From the NCBI GenBank assembly GCA_016794625.1, contig JAEUGY010000097.1:1-64000 (forward strand): a DNA stretch of 64,000 nt, in the 5' to 3' direction. The first letter of the stretch is position 1. The number at the start of each line of letters is the position of its first letter. The position numbers and the translations under genes were made by a program. The notes below the pieces were generated by a model that saw only the letters and a program-made list of their open reading frames with translations, was not told the origin of the DNA and ran no database searches. This DNA comes from Opitutaceae bacterium. GTDB lineage: Bacteria; Verrucomicrobiota; Verrucomicrobiia; Opitutales; Opitutaceae. Positions 42,790-51,224 of the stretch are shown here, piece after piece.

Positions 42790-43572
42790 TCAGAGGCGGC
42801 CGGTCAGTTTGGACCAGGTCAGGCCGAGGAACTCGTAGATGGCCTTGGTGCTCCGTTCGAGGCCGCTCACATCCCACGCGAGGTAGTCTCCAAGCCTCAG
42901 GTCGTCGTTCCAACGCGAGGCGTAGTCGGCGGGGCACGGCACCACGGCCAGGCCCGCTTTCCGAAACAGGGCAACGGCGCGCGGCATGTGCCACGCGGAG
43001 GTGACCAGGGCGACCGGTTCAGGATGGGGCCAGCGCGCCCGCACCGCGCTCGCTTCGCCCTCCGTGTCACGCCCCGTGGTCAATTCGACCACCCGGTCCG
43101 GAGACAGACCCAGAGCCACCGCGGAGGCGCGGAGCACACTGGCGTGGGTCGGAAGCGAGGGATTGGCGCCCGGTCCGCTGACCCAGAGCTCGGCCGCCGG
43201 CAGCGCGTGTGCGATCCGCACCCCTTCCACCAGCCGGGCGAGGGCGGAGGGGCTGAGACGATGGGTGGCCGCGAGCGAAGCGGTATCGGCATGACCGGCG
43301 CCGAGGATGACCACCACCTTGCAGGTCGTGACGGCCCCCGCCAACGTGTCGCCCTGGGCGGGATACTGACGCTCCAAGACCGAGACCAGGGCGGTGCCCA
43401 CGCCGCGATTGCTGGTGATCACCAGCCAGACCAATCCACCCACCAGCAGCCGTTTTCCCCACGTGCGAAAGCGTTCCCGTCCGACGATCAGTATTCCCAC
43501 ACCCATCAGAATGAGAGACACCGTGAACGGAAGAAGCAGGAAACCGATGAGTTTCTTGAGTTCGAAGGCCAT
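42790..43572 (-). CDS. YdcF/ElyC-family membrane protein (DUF218)
   Basis: 260 aa. Two N-terminal transmembrane helices (KKLIGFLLLPFTVSLILMGV; LVGGLVWLVITSNRGVGTAL) precede a DUF218 domain: VVVILGAGHADTASLAATHR, RLVEGVRIAHALPAAELWVS, ELTTGRDTEGEASAVRARW, LVTSAWHMPRAVALFRKAGL and VPCPADYASR. The two-helix architecture is that of ElyC, which in E. coli supports peptidoglycan precursor (lipid carrier) metabolism; biochemical activity is not established. The start at 43572 opens directly into TM1; the 63 open codons before it have no homology. Convergent with phoU. Confidence 0.87.
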   Translation of the reverse strand: MAFELKKLIGFLLLPFTVSLILMGVGILIVGRERFRTWGKRLLVGGLVWLVITSNRGVGTALVSVLERQYPAQGDTLAGAVTTCKVVVILGAGHADTASLAATHRLSPSALARLVEGVRIAHALPAAELWVSGPGANPSLPTHASVLRASAVALGLSPDRVVELTTGRDTEGEASAVRARWPHPEPVALVTSAWHMPRAVALFRKAGLAVVPCPADYASRWNDDLRLGDYLAWDVSGLERSTKAIYEFLGLTWSKLTGRL

Positions 43573-43738
43573 GCCGCGTGAGGGAGGCCACCGTGTGCAA
43601 TCGACCGGATGAAGTCGATGGCCGGCCGCGGGATTTTCGCGCCGGTGGCGGCTTGTGGGCGTCCCTGGATCCCCATGGCTGGCCCGGAAGGTCAGATTCG
43701 GACTTTCCCCAGATGGGAATCTAGGGTGGGCTGGGGGC

Positions 43739-44242
43739 ATGGACTCCACTGCCAGCCCCACCCCCTTTCCCTACCAAATCCGTCCGGCGGAAGCGCGCGA
43801 TGCAGAGGCCATCGTCGGGTTGGTCACGGAACTGGCCGAGTTTGAGAAACTCACCCACCAGCTCGAGCTCACCCCGGAGCGACTGCGGCGCCATCTGTTT
43901 GGCGCCCGCCCGGCGGCGGAGGCGGTGGTGGCCGAAGTGGACGGCACCGTGGTGGCCTACGCGATCTTCTTTACCAATTTCTCCACGTTCCTGGCGAAAC
44001 CGGGATTGTACCTGGAAGATCTCTACGTGCAGCCCCGGCATCGTGGGGCGGGCCTCGGCAAGGCCCTCCTGCGCCACTTGGGAGCGATCGCCGTTGAGCG
44101 CGACTACGGCCGTTTCGAATGGACCGTGCTCGACTGGAATGAAAATGCCATCCGCTTCTACCAGCGCATGGGGGCCGCCCTTCTGCCCGAGTGGCGGATC
44201 TGCCGGATCGAAGGAGCAGCGCTCGCCGGCTTCCGTCGCTAG
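43739..44242 (+). CDS. GNAT-family N-acetyltransferase
   Basis: 167 aa. YQIRPAEARDAEAIVGLVTE begins the GNAT fold; LYLEDLYVQPRHRGAGLGKALLR contains the acetyl-CoA motif (Q/R-x-x-G-x-G/A: RHRGAGLG), and WTVLDWNENAIRFYQRMGA the C-terminal motif. It resembles diamine/thialysine (SAT-like) acetyltransferases in length and in FEKLTHQLELTPERL. Its substrate is not determined. The start ATG at 43739 begins 12 residues ahead of homology. Its TAG stop overlaps the stop of the convergent amidohydrolase in the tetramer CTAG. Confidence 0.88.
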   Translation: MDSTASPTPFPYQIRPAEARDAEAIVGLVTELAEFEKLTHQLELTPERLRRHLFGARPAAEAVVAEVDGTVVAYAIFFTNFSTFLAKPGLYLEDLYVQPRHRGAGLGKALLRHLGAIAVERDYGRFEWTVLDWNENAIRFYQRMGAALLPEWRICRIEGAALAGFRR

Positions 44243-45471
44243 ACGGTGAACCCGGGCGCCTGCCAGATGGCAGCGCCCAGCCGGTAGGTTGCGAGCACGT
44301 CTTCGGGGGTGACGCGAGTCAGCACGCTGGCGGTGACGTGTCGACTGGCCCGCAGGTGGCTTTGGCGAAAATCCAGGACGGCGAACGACGCGGGCAGTCC
44401 TTCGGCGAGGTAGCCGTAGTGGTCGCCCCCCAACACCGCGCGGATGTTGGTCGTCGCCATTTTGAGGATCGCGGTCGGATCGGGGCGCAGGGCGTCGCCG
44501 AATTGGGACTTGGCCAGCTTGTAGGTGAAATCAAGTTCCGCCAGCATCGACGGTGAATTCAGCAATCCGTTGTCGGTGCCGAGCAGCAGATTGGCTCCGG
44601 CCGACAGCAAGGCGGCCACCGGAGGCAGCGGCAGGCCCAGGTTCGCGTTGGCCCTCGGATTGAGCACCCCGGTCTTGCCGGCGCGAACCAGCAGCGCGAT
44701 CTCCTCGGCGTTGGCGACCGTGAGGTGAACGATGAGGTGGGGGTCGTACAACTCGATCGCGCGGATGAGATCGCCCCGGCCCGTGATCTGCAGCGAAACA
44801 TCCCGGTACCCGGCGTTCTCGAGGCAATGGATGGCGCGCAGCTTGCCCCGGGTGCGTGTGAGTTCGCGCAATTCCCGCCAGGCTGCGTCGGTGAGATCGT
44901 TCATCGTGCTCTCGCTGAAGCCGTCGGCCGCGTCGAGCAGGGCGGACAGTTCGGCGCGGGCCTCCTCGGAGAATGCCGCCTGGTTGGCCTGCAGCTGGTC
45001 CGCGGAAAACGGCACGCTGTTGAACTGACCGAGAATCACGGACTGCACGCCGCTTTGTTCACTCGCCCGCCGCAACAGCCGGGCCCCCGGGGCGCCCTGC
45101 TCGCGGAAGTCGAGGTGACAGACTGTGCCGGTGCGGGCCATGTAACGCAGGTGAGCGGTGACATGCGGGAGATGCTCCTCCTCGGTCAGCTTCGCCAGTT
45201 CGCGATACTTGTAGCCGTGCGGCCGGAAAAACCCCTGTTCCAGCGTCAGCCCGGTCGCTCCATCGGGCAGCACGCTGTCCCCCATGTGCGTGTGACTATT
45301 GTAGAGTCCCGGAATGATGACCCGCGTGCCCTGATTCCCGCTCGAAAACGACTGCACCGGATCCTCCAGCTCGATCGCCTTGAGGGTGTCCCTCTCCCAG
45401 GTGAATCGACGGCAGCGGAAGGGGGTGAGTTCAGGACCGTGCAGGACCACGCAGTCGGCAATCGTCGGCAT
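44239..45471 (-). CDS. amidohydrolase A (TIM-barrel metal-dependent hydrolase)
   Basis: 410 aa. Metal site HTH-type pattern H60/H62 in IIPGLYNSHTHMGD; further ligands in AIHCLENAG, LIVHLTVANAEEIALL and the catalytic Asp in LLLGTDNGLLNSPSM. This pattern is that of COG0402-type deaminases (cytosine, adenine, guanine or pterin derivatives), although the sequence is divergent and substrate assignment is not possible. It is cytoplasmic (no signal peptide). It is the last gene of the unit SBP1, cytosine-deaminase-like, DUF2165, amidohydrolase A, which suggests a role in degrading the imported compound. Confidence 0.85.
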   Translation of the reverse strand: MPTIADCVVLHGPELTPFRCRRFTWERDTLKAIELEDPVQSFSSGNQGTRVIIPGLYNSHTHMGDSVLPDGATGLTLEQGFFRPHGYKYRELAKLTEEEHLPHVTAHLRYMARTGTVCHLDFREQGAPGARLLRRASEQSGVQSVILGQFNSVPFSADQLQANQAAFSEEARAELSALLDAADGFSESTMNDLTDAAWRELRELTRTRGKLRAIHCLENAGYRDVSLQITGRGDLIRAIELYDPHLIVHLTVANAEEIALLVRAGKTGVLNPRANANLGLPLPPVAALLSAGANLLLGTDNGLLNSPSMLAELDFTYKLAKSQFGDALRPDPTAILKMATTNIRAVLGGDHYGYLAEGLPASFAVLDFRQSHLRASRHVTASVLTRVTPEDVLATYRLGAAIWQAPGFTV

Positions 45472-45534
45472 GAGGAGTAAAGGCAGCGTGAAGGCGACCG
45501 TGGAATCCGTCGAGGGCGAAGGCGGCCGTGTGCG

Positions 45535-46041
45535 TCAGGACTCCTCGTCCTTTTGGTTCAGGAAAATCAACATGAGGCCAAGACAGGCGAACATGCGGAA
45601 GGCCGCGTCCTGACCATTCCAAGACTTGGATTGCCACATGAGAAACCATTCCCCGCCCACGCTGATGAAGGCGACGAACCACTGCAGCATCGAAACGGTG
45701 AGCCCCGCGGCACCAAGACCCTTGGCCGCGTTGAAGACCGCGGCCGGGGCGAGCCGGACGCGCCAGAGCTTCCACGCGCCGGCCAGAATCATGACGCAGG
45801 CGAGCGCCTCCCAGGCGATGATGGACCAGTAGAACGCGTGGTGAAACCACCAGCTGCCATCCGCCGGCGTGGGATCACGAAATGCGCGCCACGACTGGGC
45901 TTCGCCGGAAAACAGCGTGTCCATGCTCAGCACGTGCTGGACGAAGCCGTAGTTCGATGGGTAGTCGAAGACGTTGTTGAAGACGACGAGCAGGAGAAAA
46001 AATCCCGCGGAGGCGAGCAGGGCGATTTTGCAGAGACGCAT
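45535..46041 (-). CDS. DUF2165 small integral membrane protein
   Basis: 168 aa, four predicted membrane helices. LLASAGFFLLLVVFNNVFDY, NYGFVQHVLSMDTLF, HHAFYWSIIAWEALACVMIL and ISVGGEWFLMWQSKSWNGQ match PF09933, a conserved membrane family of unknown function. The ATG at 46041 (MRLCKIALL) is preferred over a TTG at 46089 that would overlap the upstream gene. Its place between two deaminase-like hydrolases hints at a membrane step, for example movement of substrate or product, but this is inference. Confidence 0.85.
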   Translation of the reverse strand: MRLCKIALLASAGFFLLLVVFNNVFDYPSNYGFVQHVLSMDTLFSGEAQSWRAFRDPTPADGSWWFHHAFYWSIIAWEALACVMILAGAWKLWRVRLAPAAVFNAAKGLGAAGLTVSMLQWFVAFISVGGEWFLMWQSKSWNGQDAAFRMFACLGLMLIFLNQKDEES

Positions 46042-46085
46042 GAAGAGGCGAGGGTCAGCCGAGGCGGAGGGTGATGAGGGAAAAA

Positions 46086-47447
46086 TCAAACCAAGTCGCC
46101 CAGCTCCGCGTAGTCCGGCACCGTCCGCGGACGGAACGATTCGCCGTGAATCAGCCGGCGATCCGAGGCGGGTCGGGCGAGCAGTTCGTTGAACGTCCGG
46201 GCCGGGAAGACCACGAGGTCGGCCGGCGCCCCGGGCGCGACGGTGCCGTAACCCTGGGTGTGCAGACCCATGATGCGCGCCGGTCCGGTGGTGACCACGG
46301 CGGGCGAAGCAGCGAGACGTGTGTCGAGATGAGCGATACGGATGGACTCCTGATACACCTCCATCGCATCCAGATCCCCCCAGGCGTAGAAGGCGTCGCG
46401 AACATTGTCGCTGCCGCAGGCCACGGTGACGCCGGCTTCCATGAATTCATGGAGCAGCGTGATGCCCCGCCAGCGCGGGGTCAGCGGAGGACCGGGCACC
46501 TGGGTGATGACGTCGGCCGGCGCCCGTGCGCGCCCCTGCAGGTAGAGATTGCAGAGTGGCAGGGAAATGATGTGCAGGCCGGCCTCGCGCACGAGTTCGA
46601 GGGTGCTGGCGGCGCGTGACGGATCCTGGATGGCGAGCGAGCAGTTGTGACCGCACGCGACCGGGTAGGGGAATTGGTTGCGCAGCACGGCCTCCGCGGC
46701 GGCGCGCAGGCATTCGGCGTGCGCGAGACCGCTTTCGTCGACGTGGAGATCGAGGCCGATCCCGAGCTCACGGGCGGCCGCCATCAGCGCATCGTATTGA
46801 CGTGGCAGATCGGGATTGGGCTGGGGAAAACCGCCGAGCGCGGTCGCGCCGTAGCGAGCGGTCAATTCCACAATCCGATGGGCATCGCCCTGGGCGAAGG
46901 CGCTGAGATTGCAGAGACTGACGGTTTGAAGATGGATGCGCCCCTGCCACTCGTGCCGGAGCTGTTGCAACGCTGCGTGTCCGGGCTCTCCCACCGCGCC
47001 GGCTCCGGTGTCGACGTGGCTGCGCAGCGCGTTGGTCCCATGGGCATGGGCGCTGCGGAGCGCGAAGTTGGCCCGCCGATAGATGTCGGCTTCGGTCCAG
47101 CGGCGCGAGTCGTCGCCGAGAGCCTTGATGGCGTCCCAGAATTCGCCCGTGGGGTTGGGCGCCCGGTGCCAGGTGTGAGCCTTGTCGAGGTGCGTGTGCA
47201 CATCGAGCAAACCGGGAAGAACGATCACGCCGTGCAGATCGGTCACTCCGGCCGCAGTCGCGGGCGCAGGCGCGTCTGTGCCGGAGAGCGTCACGGAGAC
47301 GATGCGAGGCCCCTCGATCGCTACGTCGCACTCTGCCCAGGGTTCCAGACGCACCTCCTGCCCGGCGGGAAGCGCCTGCAAGGAGGAGGGCAGGCAGGCG
47401 ACGGGGATGCGGGCGCGGCGAAACAGGTGCATGAACGTTGGAGGCAA
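46086..47447 (-). CDS. cytosine-deaminase-like amidohydrolase B
   Basis: 453 aa. DVHTHLDKAHTW (H84, H86), LRSHVDTGAG, GLDLHVDESG, VACGHNCSLA, NLYLQGRARAP, RWRGITLLHEFMEAGVTVAC and SDNVRDAFYAWGDLDAMEVY parallel the motifs of E. coli CodA in the same order, including the metal ligands and the catalytic Glu/Asp. The CodA group includes cytosine, isocytosine, creatinine and some pterin deaminases, so the precise substrate is open. No signal peptide. It follows the SBP1 gene and precedes DUF2165. Confidence 0.88.
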   Translation of the reverse strand: MPPTFMHLFRRARIPVACLPSSLQALPAGQEVRLEPWAECDVAIEGPRIVSVTLSGTDAPAPATAAGVTDLHGVIVLPGLLDVHTHLDKAHTWHRAPNPTGEFWDAIKALGDDSRRWTEADIYRRANFALRSAHAHGTNALRSHVDTGAGAVGEPGHAALQQLRHEWQGRIHLQTVSLCNLSAFAQGDAHRIVELTARYGATALGGFPQPNPDLPRQYDALMAAARELGIGLDLHVDESGLAHAECLRAAAEAVLRNQFPYPVACGHNCSLAIQDPSRAASTLELVREAGLHIISLPLCNLYLQGRARAPADVITQVPGPPLTPRWRGITLLHEFMEAGVTVACGSDNVRDAFYAWGDLDAMEVYQESIRIAHLDTRLAASPAVVTTGPARIMGLHTQGYGTVAPGAPADLVVFPARTFNELLARPASDRRLIHGESFRPRTVPDYAELGDLV

Positions 47448-47565
47448 AGCAGATCGCGGGCCGCTCAGCGGAAGAAGCGAGCGGATTTTCTCACAAGGTC
47501 TGGCACGTCGGGAGCATCGACCCTGCTCCGCGGCGCCCGGTCGCTCCGGGGTGCGGAGCGCGGGA

Positions 47566-48585
47566 CTAGAGAGGCGGCAGGTAGGCGGTGGTCACGACCT
47601 GATCCACCGTCAGACTCCCCTTTTTCAGGATGCCGAGCTCTTCCAATTGAGAAATCTGGGTCTGGAAACGCTCCTTGCTCACCCGACCGATCTGTGCGGC
47701 GCCACCGCCGACCCGACCGGTGACCAGACGTTCATCGGCGATCATCTTGCGACTGTAGGCAAGGAAGGCGTCGGTGTTGTTGGGATTGAGCTTCTTCATC
47801 AGGGCGTGGGCCGGTTCCGGATCGCCTTCGAGGTAGTCGCGCCAGCCGCGGATGTAAGCGGCGAGGAAAGCGCGCACCCGGTCGGGGTGCTTCGCGACCC
47901 AGGGCTTGTTGGCCGCCAGGACCGTGTAGGCGTCAAAACCGGCATCCCAGGCGTAGAGGAACTTGGGCGCCTGTGCGCCGCCCTGCTGGATATGGAAGGG
48001 TTCAGCGATGTAGAAACCCTGCTGGATGAAGTTCTTGTTTCCGATGAAGTTGGCGACCGAGAAGTTTTGGGGAATGATGTTGAAGTCGATGCCGTACTTC
48101 TTTCGCAGGTAAGGGAGGAACGCCCACTCCGGACGCGCCATGATGGTCTTGCCCTGGAGGTCTTCGAAACGATTGACCGGATTGTCGGCGTGCAGCATCA
48201 GCACCGACGGATCGTTTTGAAAGACAGCGCCGATGTGAATGACCGGCAGTCCCTCCGCGATGGCGAGCAGCACATTGGTGCTGTCGGCCTGGCTGATGTC
48301 GGCCTGCCCCGTGGCGACTTTTTGCATACCAAACGCATTCGGACCGCCGGGGAGCAGCACGACGTCCAGACCCGATTCGGCGAAGTAGCCTTTCGCGGCC
48401 GCCTGAAAGAAGCCGCCATGTTCAGGTTCCGGCACCCAGTCCAATTGCACGGTGACCTTGAAGCCACCCGCCGGGGAGACGCCCGGGGTGGGTGAAGCGG
48501 GAGCTTCCGCTTTCTTTCCGCAGCCGGCCATGAGTGCCGCAACCACGGTCAGGAGTCCTAGAACGGTGGGGAACGTCGGTTTCAT
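47566..48585 (-). CDS. NMT1/THI5-type substrate-binding lipoprotein (SBP1)
   Basis: 339 aa. Lipoprotein signal with lipobox LMAGC (C22), then a Pro/Ala linker and an NMT1/THI5-like periplasmic binding fold: VTVQLDWVPEPEHGGFFQAA, GYFAESGLDVVLLPGG, ISQADSTNVLLAIAEGLPV, RFEDLQGKTIMARPEW and FYIAEPFHIQQGG. Family members bind thiamine pyrimidine precursors, riboflavin (RibY) or aromatic compounds for ABC import. No ABC permease or ATPase gene is nearby. It heads the leftward unit and diverges from the cytochrome gene. Confidence 0.9.
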   Translation of the reverse strand: MKPTFPTVLGLLTVVAALMAGCGKKAEAPASPTPGVSPAGGFKVTVQLDWVPEPEHGGFFQAAAKGYFAESGLDVVLLPGGPNAFGMQKVATGQADISQADSTNVLLAIAEGLPVIHIGAVFQNDPSVLMLHADNPVNRFEDLQGKTIMARPEWAFLPYLRKKYGIDFNIIPQNFSVANFIGNKNFIQQGFYIAEPFHIQQGGAQAPKFLYAWDAGFDAYTVLAANKPWVAKHPDRVRAFLAAYIRGWRDYLEGDPEPAHALMKKLNPNNTDAFLAYSRKMIADERLVTGRVGGGAAQIGRVSKERFQTQISQLEELGILKKGSLTVDQVVTTAYLPPL

Positions 48586-48728
48586 TGGTGTTTACAGCTA
48601 ACAGGCATCCGACTTGCTAGCAAATCCGTGCTGTGCGAAATCATCGTTCAGCTCGCCGGGGACCTTGCGCGGGTTGCTCCGGTGTCGTGTTGCACCCCGC
48701 GTCGCCGTTCGTTTGTTGCAACTCGTCT

Positions 48729-49628
48729 ATGATAGCTCGTAACATCATCCGCTCTCGTGGCGGTGCTCTCCTGCATCGAATCTGGTTCGGTCTCGCGGTC
48801 CTTCTGGGCTTGGCGGGGCCATCGGTCCAAGCCGGTCTCCCCCTGCTGACCGAGCGCAGTTCCCCCCATGACCTGGCGGTCACGGGCCGGATCGAGGGAG
48901 CTCCGCCCGGCTCCACACGTTATGTGCGCTGGTCGGACTTGCGGGCGCTGCCGACCCACAAGCTGGTGCTGGAGGGAGAGTTTGTCGCGGGGGAGCAGAC
49001 CATGACGGTCGTGTACTTGAGCGACGTCTGGAAGGCGCTGCCGCGGGGCCGGGGGGCGGACACGGTGCTCGCGACCTGCACCGATGGCTACGCTTCGGTC
49101 TATACCGAGGCATTTGTCGCGGAGTACCGGCCCTTTGTCATTCTGGAGATCAATGGCACCGGGCCGGAGTCCTGGCCGCCTCCAGGAATCAACTACAATC
49201 CCGGTCCGTACGTCATTTTTGTTTCGACCAAGGTGGCGGCGTCGGTCGCCGGCATCCTCGATGTGGGTCACAAGCGGCCGTGGGGCGTTTCCAAGATCGA
49301 ATTGGCCAATTACGAGGAGCGTTATGCCGCGATTCATCAGGGGCGCTGGTCAAAGCTGTCGCCGCGGGCGGCGCAGGGGCGCCAGATCTGGATCAACTCC
49401 TGTGCGAGCTGTCACCAGGGACCGGGCGGCATCTTTGGCGGAACCAAGAGCGATCGTCCCTTCGAAGTCCTGGCCGCCCATGCGGGCTACAACCAGGCCT
49501 ATTTCCGGCGTTATGTGCGCGACCCGCAAGGGGTGGTTTCCGGAGCCAAGATGGAGGCCCATCCCCACTATTCGGACGCGCAGCTTGACGCTCTGATCGC
49601 CTTCATCACCGCCGAGCCTGGCACCTGA
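48729..49628 (+). CDS. secreted cytochrome c with molybdopterin-oxidoreductase-like domain
   Basis: 299 aa from ATG 48729. Signal peptide to about residue 35 (FGLAVLLGLAGPSVQA). Residues 45-190 resemble the fold of PF00174 oxidoreductases (RYVRWSDLRALPTHKLVLEG, VLATCTDGYASVYTEAF, FVILEINGTGP), but the segment is short and may not bind the cofactor. Residues 215-299 are a class I cytochrome c with haem motif CASCH (C225-H229) and possible distal Met in GAKMEAHPHY. It would act in periplasmic electron transfer, perhaps oxidising the locus substrate; partner unknown. Single gene, convergent with SBP2. Confidence 0.82.
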   Translation: MIARNIIRSRGGALLHRIWFGLAVLLGLAGPSVQAGLPLLTERSSPHDLAVTGRIEGAPPGSTRYVRWSDLRALPTHKLVLEGEFVAGEQTMTVVYLSDVWKALPRGRGADTVLATCTDGYASVYTEAFVAEYRPFVILEINGTGPESWPPPGINYNPGPYVIFVSTKVAASVAGILDVGHKRPWGVSKIELANYEERYAAIHQGRWSKLSPRAAQGRQIWINSCASCHQGPGGIFGGTKSDRPFEVLAAHAGYNQAYFRRYVRDPQGVVSGAKMEAHPHYSDAQLDALIAFITAEPGT

Positions 49629-49647
49629 GTGTCCTACCGTCGCGGAC

Positions 49648-50598
49648 TCAAGGCGCCAGCGAGCCGTGGACAAAATCCTCGGGTGGCTCGGGCTTTTCGA
49701 GAAAGCCCATCGCGATCGCGGCCTCCTGCATGCGGTTCCACTTGGCCCGGCTGAGCGGCGCAAGGGGGGCCGCTCCGGCGGGTGAGACCAGGGGGGCGAG
49801 GGCGGAAAGCGAGGCGCGCAAATGCGCGGGGTCGGGCGGCGTGTCCATTCGACGGGCCACCGATTGAACGGTGCTGTCCGGGTGGGCCAGCGCGTGCCGC
49901 CAGCCGCGCCGGGTGGCCTCGAGGAATCGTTCGAGGGTGGCGCCGTGTCGCTGCACCTGGGCGGGCGAGGTCACCAGCAGTTCGGAGTAGGAGTCAAAAC
50001 CCAGGGTGCGAAATGATACGAACCGCGCCGCGGCCCCGACCCGGGACTGGAGGCGGATGTACTCTTCGATCGAATACCCCTGCAAGGCGTGCAGGTCGCC
50101 GCGGACGAGGGCATCGATGTCGTCGCCGGTGAAGACGAGTGTGGCCTCCGATTCCTTCACGCCGGCGCGGGCGAGGAACCAGCGGTAGAGCGGGTCGGCA
50201 TGGTGGTGCACGCCAATCCGCCGGCCGCGGAAGTCCGCCGCCCCGCGGATGCCGGTGGCGGCGAGCGACAGGTACCCCGCGGGGCTCTCCTGAAACATCG
50301 CGGCGAGGACCTTCCAGGGCGTGCCCCGGGCGCGGGCCTGCAGGAAGATGTAACCCTCGATCGCGGCGACGGCGCACTGCTCCGGTGTCGCTTCAATCCG
50401 CGCCGCCGTCTTCTGGCCGAAGGCGAACGGCACCAGCTGCACCTCGATCCCCTGCTCGCGGTAGAAGCCCTGGTCGATCGCTGCGTACAGTCCGCTGAAC
50501 TGGGCCCCGGGAAACCAATCCGGGTAAACGGTCACCGACTCGGCGCGCAGCACGGAGGCCAGCATCAGCGGGAGGAGGAGGCGGAGGAGTCGCGTCAT
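49648..50598 (-). CDS. NMT1/THI5-type periplasmic binding protein (SBP2)
   Basis: 316 aa. Signal peptide MTRLLRLLLPLMLASVLRAE; no lipobox. VYPDWFPGAQFSGLYAAIDQ, GFYREQGIEVQLVPF, FRGRRIGVHHHADPLYRWFL and LQGYSIEEYIRLQS follow the same scheme as SBP3 (QFAGL, GWYREAGLEV, GKRVAIHGDGHEA, QGYLIDEFVALQ), so these two are paralogues; SBP1 is more distant. The ATG at 50598 starts the signal peptide and the 14 codons before it are unsupported. No transporter gene is adjacent. It diverges from the T-fold-like gene. Confidence 0.88.
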   Translation of the reverse strand: MTRLLRLLLPLMLASVLRAESVTVYPDWFPGAQFSGLYAAIDQGFYREQGIEVQLVPFAFGQKTAARIEATPEQCAVAAIEGYIFLQARARGTPWKVLAAMFQESPAGYLSLAATGIRGAADFRGRRIGVHHHADPLYRWFLARAGVKESEATLVFTGDDIDALVRGDLHALQGYSIEEYIRLQSRVGAAARFVSFRTLGFDSYSELLVTSPAQVQRHGATLERFLEATRRGWRHALAHPDSTVQSVARRMDTPPDPAHLRASLSALAPLVSPAGAAPLAPLSRAKWNRMQEAAIAMGFLEKPEPPEDFVHGSLAP

Positions 50599-50762
50599 GG
50601 CAGCGACGAAGCCGGGACATTCCCGCGACGGAAAGCGCAATCACGAGCCGGGTGGCGGTGGTTTTGAAGATTTTCTGGCATTCGCCCGCCGGAGTTTCGT
50701 CGCTTCCGCCGCGGGGCACCCGAGGTGCTACGGTGCAGGGCGTCATCCCGACGTCATTTCTT

Positions 50763-51224
50763 ATGCCCACCTGCCTTCCTGCCCGTTCCTCCTCGTCCCG
50801 TCATGGTTTCCGCCGGCTTCGCCCCGCCGCACTGGCTGGAGTCCTCGCGGGGTTCCTTCTGCTCCCGTTCTGGATCGCGGCGAAGGCGCCCGAACGGTCG
50901 TCCGAGGCGCTGAGCTTCGAGCTGGCCAAGTTTCCGGTGGACCACCAGGGGCCCCAGGTCATCGACCTGCGGGTCAAGCTTGCCTATGTGGAGGGCATCG
51001 GGGCGAAGGAGTATCCAGACTTCGAATCGGTGTATCGCGACATTGCCGCCTTCATGAAGGCCTATCCCAACGAGACCGACTACTGGGAGGTGTTCAACAA
51101 AGCCATCTGCCGCGACGTGCTGGCGCGCTACAAGATGGTGGTGTCGGTGGAGACGGAACTGAAGGTCTACCCGACCTTTTCCATCCCTTACAGTCATTCC
51201 AGCCATTGCGCTGTCTCCCGATGA
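50763..51224 (+). CDS. secreted or membrane-anchored protein, possibly T-fold (dihydroneopterin aldolase-like)
   Basis: 153 aa. The N-terminus is basic with a single hydrophobic segment (LAGVLAGFLLLPFWIAA, about 24-40), a signal peptide or anchor. The mature part, with VIDLRVKLAYVEGIGAKEYP, FESVYRDIAAFMK, EVFNKAICRDVLARYKMVVS and VETELKVYPTFSIPYSHSS, shows the strand-helix-helix-strand rhythm and the late paired strands of tunnelling-fold enzymes such as dihydroneopterin aldolase. This is a pattern-level resemblance only; the active-site residues cannot be assigned. The stop overlaps the ATG of SBP3-PCD (ATGA), so it belongs to that operon. Confidence 0.65.
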   Translation: MPTCLPARSSSSRHGFRRLRPAALAGVLAGFLLLPFWIAAKAPERSSEALSFELAKFPVDHQGPQVIDLRVKLAYVEGIGAKEYPDFESVYRDIAAFMKAYPNETDYWEVFNKAICRDVLARYKMVVSVETELKVYPTFSIPYSHSSHCAVSR

